A stretch of DNA of 64,000 nucleotides, from positions 62,001-126,000 of the forward strand of contig JAIOYK010000001.1 in assembly GCA_021741145.1 (NCBI GenBank). The letters run 5' to 3'. The notes beneath the pieces are model-generated. The model was not told the origin of the DNA. It saw nothing but the letters and a program-made list of their open reading frames with translations, and ran no database searches. Position 1 is the first letter of the stretch, and each line of letters opens with the position of its first letter. A program made the position numbers and the translations under genes. The DNA is from Rhodospirillum sp. (GTDB lineage Bacteria > Pseudomonadota > Alphaproteobacteria > Rhodospirillales > Rhodospirillaceae). Positions 62,022 to 64,000 of this stretch are shown here, one piece after another.

Positions 62022-64000
62022 ATGTCGCTTCGCTTGAAGGTCGCATTCCTCTCCGCCGCCCTTCTTGCCTGCCTCACGGCGGTTCTCGCCGGTGTTCTCT
62101 GGGTGGTCGTCCGCCCCACATTCGAGAATATCGAGCAGGTCCATGCCTTGGAACGCATGGCGACGGTCCAGGCATCCCTGGCGGGCGAGAGAGAAAGTCT
62201 GCAACGGTTGGCCGTGAATTGGGCAAGCTGGGACGACATGTATGATTACGTCCTGACCCGCGACACCGAATTCAAGACTTCCAATCTGGTTCTTTCCACG
62301 TTCGCGGACTCGGAACTGCATTACGTCGCCATCCTGGACACGGAGGGGCGAACCATTTGGTCGATCACCCTGGACCAAACCCTGAAAAGTTCCCTGGACA
62401 CTGGCCTGGACAGCGTGACCGGCGACCTGCCTCCGACCTCCCTTCTGATGCGTGCGCTCACCACCTCCGGGGGAATTACGGGCTTGGTTCCCTCGCCCCA
62501 GGGACCGCTCCTGGCCTCGGCCCAGCCCATTTTGACCAGTGAGGATGAAGGTCCCGCCCGGGGTGTTCTGATCATGGCCCGGCGGCTGGACTACATCATG
62601 AGCGACCACATTCCCCGGTACTCCGGGGTTGCTGTCGATCTGCGGCTGACCGGCGAGGCCGGAGTAAGCCCCGGAGGTGATCAGACGACTCTGGGCGGAC
62701 AAGTGCTCGCCTTGATGGCGCCCGGCTCCAAGGGACAAATCGTCGAAGGCATCGGCGGCACGGCCAGGGATGTTACCGTGGCGACCCGCCTGAACGGTCT
62801 GGATGGCGCGCCCTTGGCCGTCGCGTTGGTCACCTTGGCGAAACGGGTCGAGCCACCGGGCATGAACGCCATCCATCTGGCCATCCTGGTCGCCCTGGTC
62901 GGGGGTTTGGTGATCATTCTGGCATTTTGGTACGCGACAAAGCGCATTATCCTGGATCCCCTCGGACTCCTGGAGCGGCATATCACCGACATTACCCGGA
63001 CCGGCGACCTGAACACGCCCCTGATTCTGGATCGTTCCGATGAAATCGGCGCCTTGGCCCGGTCCTTCGAGACGATGCGCGGGCGAATCCGCTACCTCGT
63101 TCACAACGACCCCTTGACGGGCCTCCCGAATAGGGACCTGTTCCTGACCCTGGCCGAACGCTCCCTGACCCTGGCCCGGGAAGATGGCGGATTGGTGGCC
63201 GTCGCCTTCATCGACATCGATCGGTTCAAGACCATCAATGACAGCCTGGGCCAGGAAAGCGGTGATGCCTTGCTGTCCACCGTCGCCCGCCGCCTTTCCG
63301 CCATCGCCGGAAAGAGCGATCTGGTCGCCCGCTACGGTGGGGATGAGTTCCTCATGCTCCTCTGCGGGTTGGAAACCCCCCTCTCGGCCCGGGATATGGC
63401 CAGCCGTCTGATCGGCGCCTTCGAACACCCCTTCTCCATCGGCGACCAGAGCATCTACGTCACCGCGAGCCTGGGCCTGGGTCTGTTCCCCCGGGACAGC
63501 GACGACCTGGCGACGCTGATCAGCCACGCCAACGCCGCCATGAACCACGCCAAGGCCCTCGGTCGAAACAATTTCCAATTCTTCGATGGCGAGGTGAACA
63601 CCCGCGCCCGGGAAATCCTGGCCATGGAAGGCTCGCTCCGCCAGGCACTGACGGAGGATCGGCTGGAACTGCGCTATCAGCCTCAGGTGGACGCCAGCAC
63701 TGGCCGCCTGATCGGACTGGAGGCCCTCGTCCGCTGGAACCATCCCACCCGGGGATTGGTCGCCGCGGAAGACTTTCTCCCCTTCGTCGAGCAATCCGGC
63801 CTGCACGCCACCCTGGATCGATGGGTCCTTGAAACCGCATGCCGCCAGTCCCGGGCTTGGCGGGACCAGGGCCTTCCCGTGCCCCCGGTGGCGGTCAATC
63901 TCTCCGCCCGCCATTTCGAGGCTGATGACCTCTACGACTTCATTTCCGGAACGTTGGACGCCACGGGCGCCCGGCCCGAGGATCTCGCCATCGAGATCAC
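62022..64000 (+). CDS. CHASE4-HAMP-GGDEF-EAL c-di-GMP enzyme (3' end outside window)
   Basis: Membrane-bound signalling protein; 659 codons are inside the window. The first membrane segment is LKVAFLSAALLACLTAVLAG. The periplasmic domain contains LAVNWASWDDMYDYVLTRDT, the mark of CHASE4 sensors. The second membrane segment is LAILVALVGGLVIILAFWYA, then HAMP, then GGDEF with RYGGDEFLML near residue 438. The EAL domain begins with LEALVRWNHPTRGL near 563, and its end lies beyond base 64000. Both active-site motifs look intact so far. It starts a new unit after the phytase-like gene. Confidence 0.92.
   Translation, partial: MSLRLKVAFLSAALLACLTAVLAGVLWVVVRPTFENIEQVHALERMATVQASLAGERESLQRLAVNWASWDDMYDYVLTRDTEFKTSNLVLSTFADSELHYVAILDTEGRTIWSITLDQTLKSSLDTGLDSVTGDLPPTSLLMRALTTSGGITGLVPSPQGPLLASAQPILTSEDEGPARGVLIMARRLDYIMSDHIPRYSGVAVDLRLTGEAGVSPGGDQTTLGGQVLALMAPGSKGQIVEGIGGTARDVTVATRLNGLDGAPLAVALVTLAKRVEPPGMNAIHLAILVALVGGLVIILAFWYATKRIILDPLGLLERHITDITRTGDLNTPLILDRSDEIGALARSFETMRGRIRYLVHNDPLTGLPNRDLFLTLAERSLTLAREDGGLVAVAFIDIDRFKTINDSLGQESGDALLSTVARRLSAIAGKSDLVARYGGDEFLMLLCGLETPLSARDMASRLIGAFEHPFSIGDQSIYVTASLGLGLFPRDSDDLATLISHANAAMNHAKALGRNNFQFFDGEVNTRAREILAMEGSLRQALTEDRLELRYQPQVDASTGRLIGLEALVRWNHPTRGLVAAEDFLPFVEQSGLHATLDRWVLETACRQSRAWRDQGLPVPPVAVNLSARHFEADDLYDFISGTLDATGARPEDLAIEI

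Overview
The window is high-GC DNA of alphaproteobacterial character, most likely from a nitrogen-fixing member of the Rhodospirillales. Supporting markers are the O2-sensitive-type NifA, the nifB-fdxN-LRV-nifZ-nifT cluster, aapJQMP, a DUF2794 protein, a PAS_5 protein and a NadQ-type regulator beside nadABC. I saw no rRNA, tRNA, CRISPR array or intact insertion sequence. Species assignment is inference.

Layout. 1-8.3 kb: a Cache-adenylate cyclase cut by the left edge, a TerB-like protein, a PAS_5 protein, an orphan YnjB-type binding protein, a divergent FabI whose 3' end is triplicated, and a histidine-kinase-like protein lacking its phospho-acceptor histidine. 8.5-18.6 kb: a complete lower meta-cleavage pathway. 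A leftward operon (2-hydroxymuconic semialdehyde dehydrogenase, dienoate hydratase, oxalocrotonate decarboxylase, 4-OT, acetaldehyde dehydrogenase, hydroxyoxovalerate aldolase, a degenerate SDR, a double-length tautomerase, a plant-type ferredoxin, an outer-membrane channel) faces a LysR gene and a divergent catechol 2,3-dioxygenase. Two matching ATAC-N7-GTAT palindromes flank the LysR gene. 18.7-28.1 kb: a chemoreceptor, the yfgM-bamB-der operon, a lipoprotein, DUF2794, a 59-aa tautomerase, a small membrane protein and a ParA-like ATPase.

28.3-41 kb: a PAS/GGDEF/EAL protein, a manC-glycosyltransferase pair, asparaginase, the aapJQMP amino-acid importer and a second chemoreceptor. 41.2-47.4 kb: the nif region, all leftward: nifA, nifB with a sigma-54 promoter and two NifA upstream activator sites, fdxN, LRV protein, nifZ, nifT and a SIR2-like gene. 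47.7-52.6 kb: an ACT-domain protein, a TRIC/UPF0126 channel, and a Cache-cyclase translationally overlapping a secreted binding protein with no transporter. 53-64 kb: an ArsR/SRPBCC pair of lower GC, nadA-nadB-nadC with a palindromic operator candidate, a decayed Phd/VapC toxin-antitoxin locus, a NadQ-like regulator, a secreted phytase-like protein, and a CHASE4-GGDEF-EAL protein cut by the right edge.

Together this is a metabolically versatile diazotroph region: aromatic-ring degradation to pyruvate and acetyl-CoA, amino-acid uptake, NAD synthesis and nitrogenase cofactor assembly. It is mixed with many signalling proteins (two cyclases, two c-di-GMP enzymes, two chemoreceptors, one pseudokinase). 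The most interesting unexplained items are the binding-protein/cyclase pair, the catalytically degenerate SDR in the catabolic operon, the alternative hairpins in the dioxygenase leader, the nif-linked SIR2-like protein and the duplicated gene 3' ends.
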